The notes below the pieces were generated by a model that made no database searches, had not been told where the DNA came from, and saw only the letters and a program-made list of their open reading frames with translations. Below, piece after piece: positions 59,290 through 60,000 of a stretch of DNA of 60,000 nucleotides; position 1 is the first letter of the stretch; every line of letters begins with the position of its first letter. The stretch covers positions 13,681,001 through 13,741,000 of the forward strand of contig NC_092680.1 in assembly GCF_964355755.1 (NCBI RefSeq), written 5' to 3'. Made by a program: the position numbers and the translations under genes. Source of the stretch: Antedon mediterranea (taxonomy: Eukaryota; Echinodermata; Crinoidea; Comatulida; Antedonidae).

Positions 59290-59572
59290 CTGTAAAGAAA
59301 TATAAAAATCATTGTAAAAACCGCTATAAAGTGGTAATTAGATCTACTATTTATGTTTGTTTGTCCTTTTTTAGGCATTTTCGCCATTGGCGGCCATTTT
59401 GTTTAAAAAAAACCTATTTCCCCTACCTGGATTTTTCTAGACTTTTAATATGTTCATATAGGGACCTTATAGAAATGCATTGTGGTGAAATAAATTCTGT
59501 TGCAATTTTTTCAACCATATTTCATAGTTTTCCTGTACTACTCTATTTTTTCGAATGGAATAGCCCGCTAAA
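59290..59572. repeat. Outer inverted repeat O, right arm
   Basis: Inverse of 54722-55010. The match stops after TCGAATGGAAT, where the sequence passes within a few bases into the terminus of Mutator-like MITE 3. Confidence 0.7.
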
Positions 59573-59587
59573 AAGGCCAGTACCCAC

Positions 59588-60000
59588 GGGTGTGTCGAAA
59601 GCGAAGACCTCGAAAGCGAAGATCGAAGACCGAAGACCTCGAAAGCGAAGACCCTACGAAATGGTAGTGTGCACAAAATTCGACCAAAATCGATGATAAC
59701 ACCTTGAATTTACAGATTCTAAAAAAATATTTCGATTTTAATCGTTATGTTATCAAAAAACATGACTTTATCTATGAACAAGCTCACGTGTTTTCGCCAA
59801 TGGAGTTAATATGTGATATAGTTTTACGAACAAACACATCGCGCTATTTGCAAGGCGACGGACACACAAGAAGGACCTCGAATTGAATGCAATATTAAAT
59901 GTCACTTTTTCCGATAACTTTGTATTGTAGCACACGTCGCCTACAATTTAAAGCCATAGCCAACTGTATAGAAAAGTATAGAAATAAACTACAGTAAAGT
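59588..60000. mobile_element. Mutator-like MITE 3, one end only
   Basis: It begins GGGTGTGTCGAAAGCGAAGA and has tandem CGAAAGCGAAGACC iterons to about 59652. The other end lies beyond the window. Its terminus matches those at 26099 and 57320 in layout but not in iteron sequence. The AT-rich interior has no recognisable frame within the 350 bases available. Confidence 0.6.

Overview
This window is nuclear DNA from an AT-rich, repeat-rich metazoan. The genes have GT-AG introns, and no bacterial-style operon is visible. The three recognisable cellular genes are animal genes: a sorting nexin 1/2 retromer subunit, a DIS3L2-type exoribonuclease and a hydroxylysine kinase. Frequent TAGGCCTA palindromes, Penelope-like and CR1-like retroelements and many foldback MITEs suggest a marine invertebrate deuterostome, perhaps an echinoderm. 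That placement is inference; no taxonomic marker is present.

Layout. 0.8-2.8 kb (+): three-exon gene for a 545-residue DDE-transposase-like protein. 4.9-7.7 kb (+): four-exon gene for a 467-residue BEN-domain protein. 7.7-10.6 kb: MITEs and SINE-like tails. 10.6-21.7 kb (-): eleven exons of an SNX1/SNX2 gene whose last ~65 codons I cannot find; its introns hold two hAT-like elements, a piggyBac-like element and several MITEs. 22.0-27.0 kb: an intronless, full-length DIS3L2-like gene (-) lying between two inverted copies of one foldback repeat; one copy is split by a Mutator-like MITE. 27.2-30.3 kb: a cluster of 180-bp foldback MITEs, then a 1.6-kb element whose termini are 16-bp tandem arrays. 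30.6-53.9 kb (-): a four-exon hydroxylysine kinase gene (HYKK). Its 21.7-kb second intron holds a 171-copy, 54-bp satellite (9.2 kb) and a dead CR1-like LINE. Two large inverted-repeat elements split that LINE; one contains a decayed Penelope-like element with a GIY-YIG domain. 54-60 kb: nested foldbacks, a second Mutator-like MITE and the start of a third, and the remnant of a CXC-motif coding sequence.

The cellular genes are not obviously linked in function: endosome-to-Golgi sorting (SNX), cytoplasmic 3'-5' decay of uridylated RNA (DIS3L2) and lysine/hydroxylysine catabolism (HYKK). The main interest is in mobile DNA. There is a possible transposase/BEN pair. Three Mutator-like elements share a terminus but each carries its own iteron variant. 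Two 3-bp-TSD inverted-repeat elements can be removed on paper to give back a continuous LINE reading frame. The satellite is open on both strands for over 3,000 codons. All exon joins were derived by hand from reading-frame and splice-site agreement; no searches were run.
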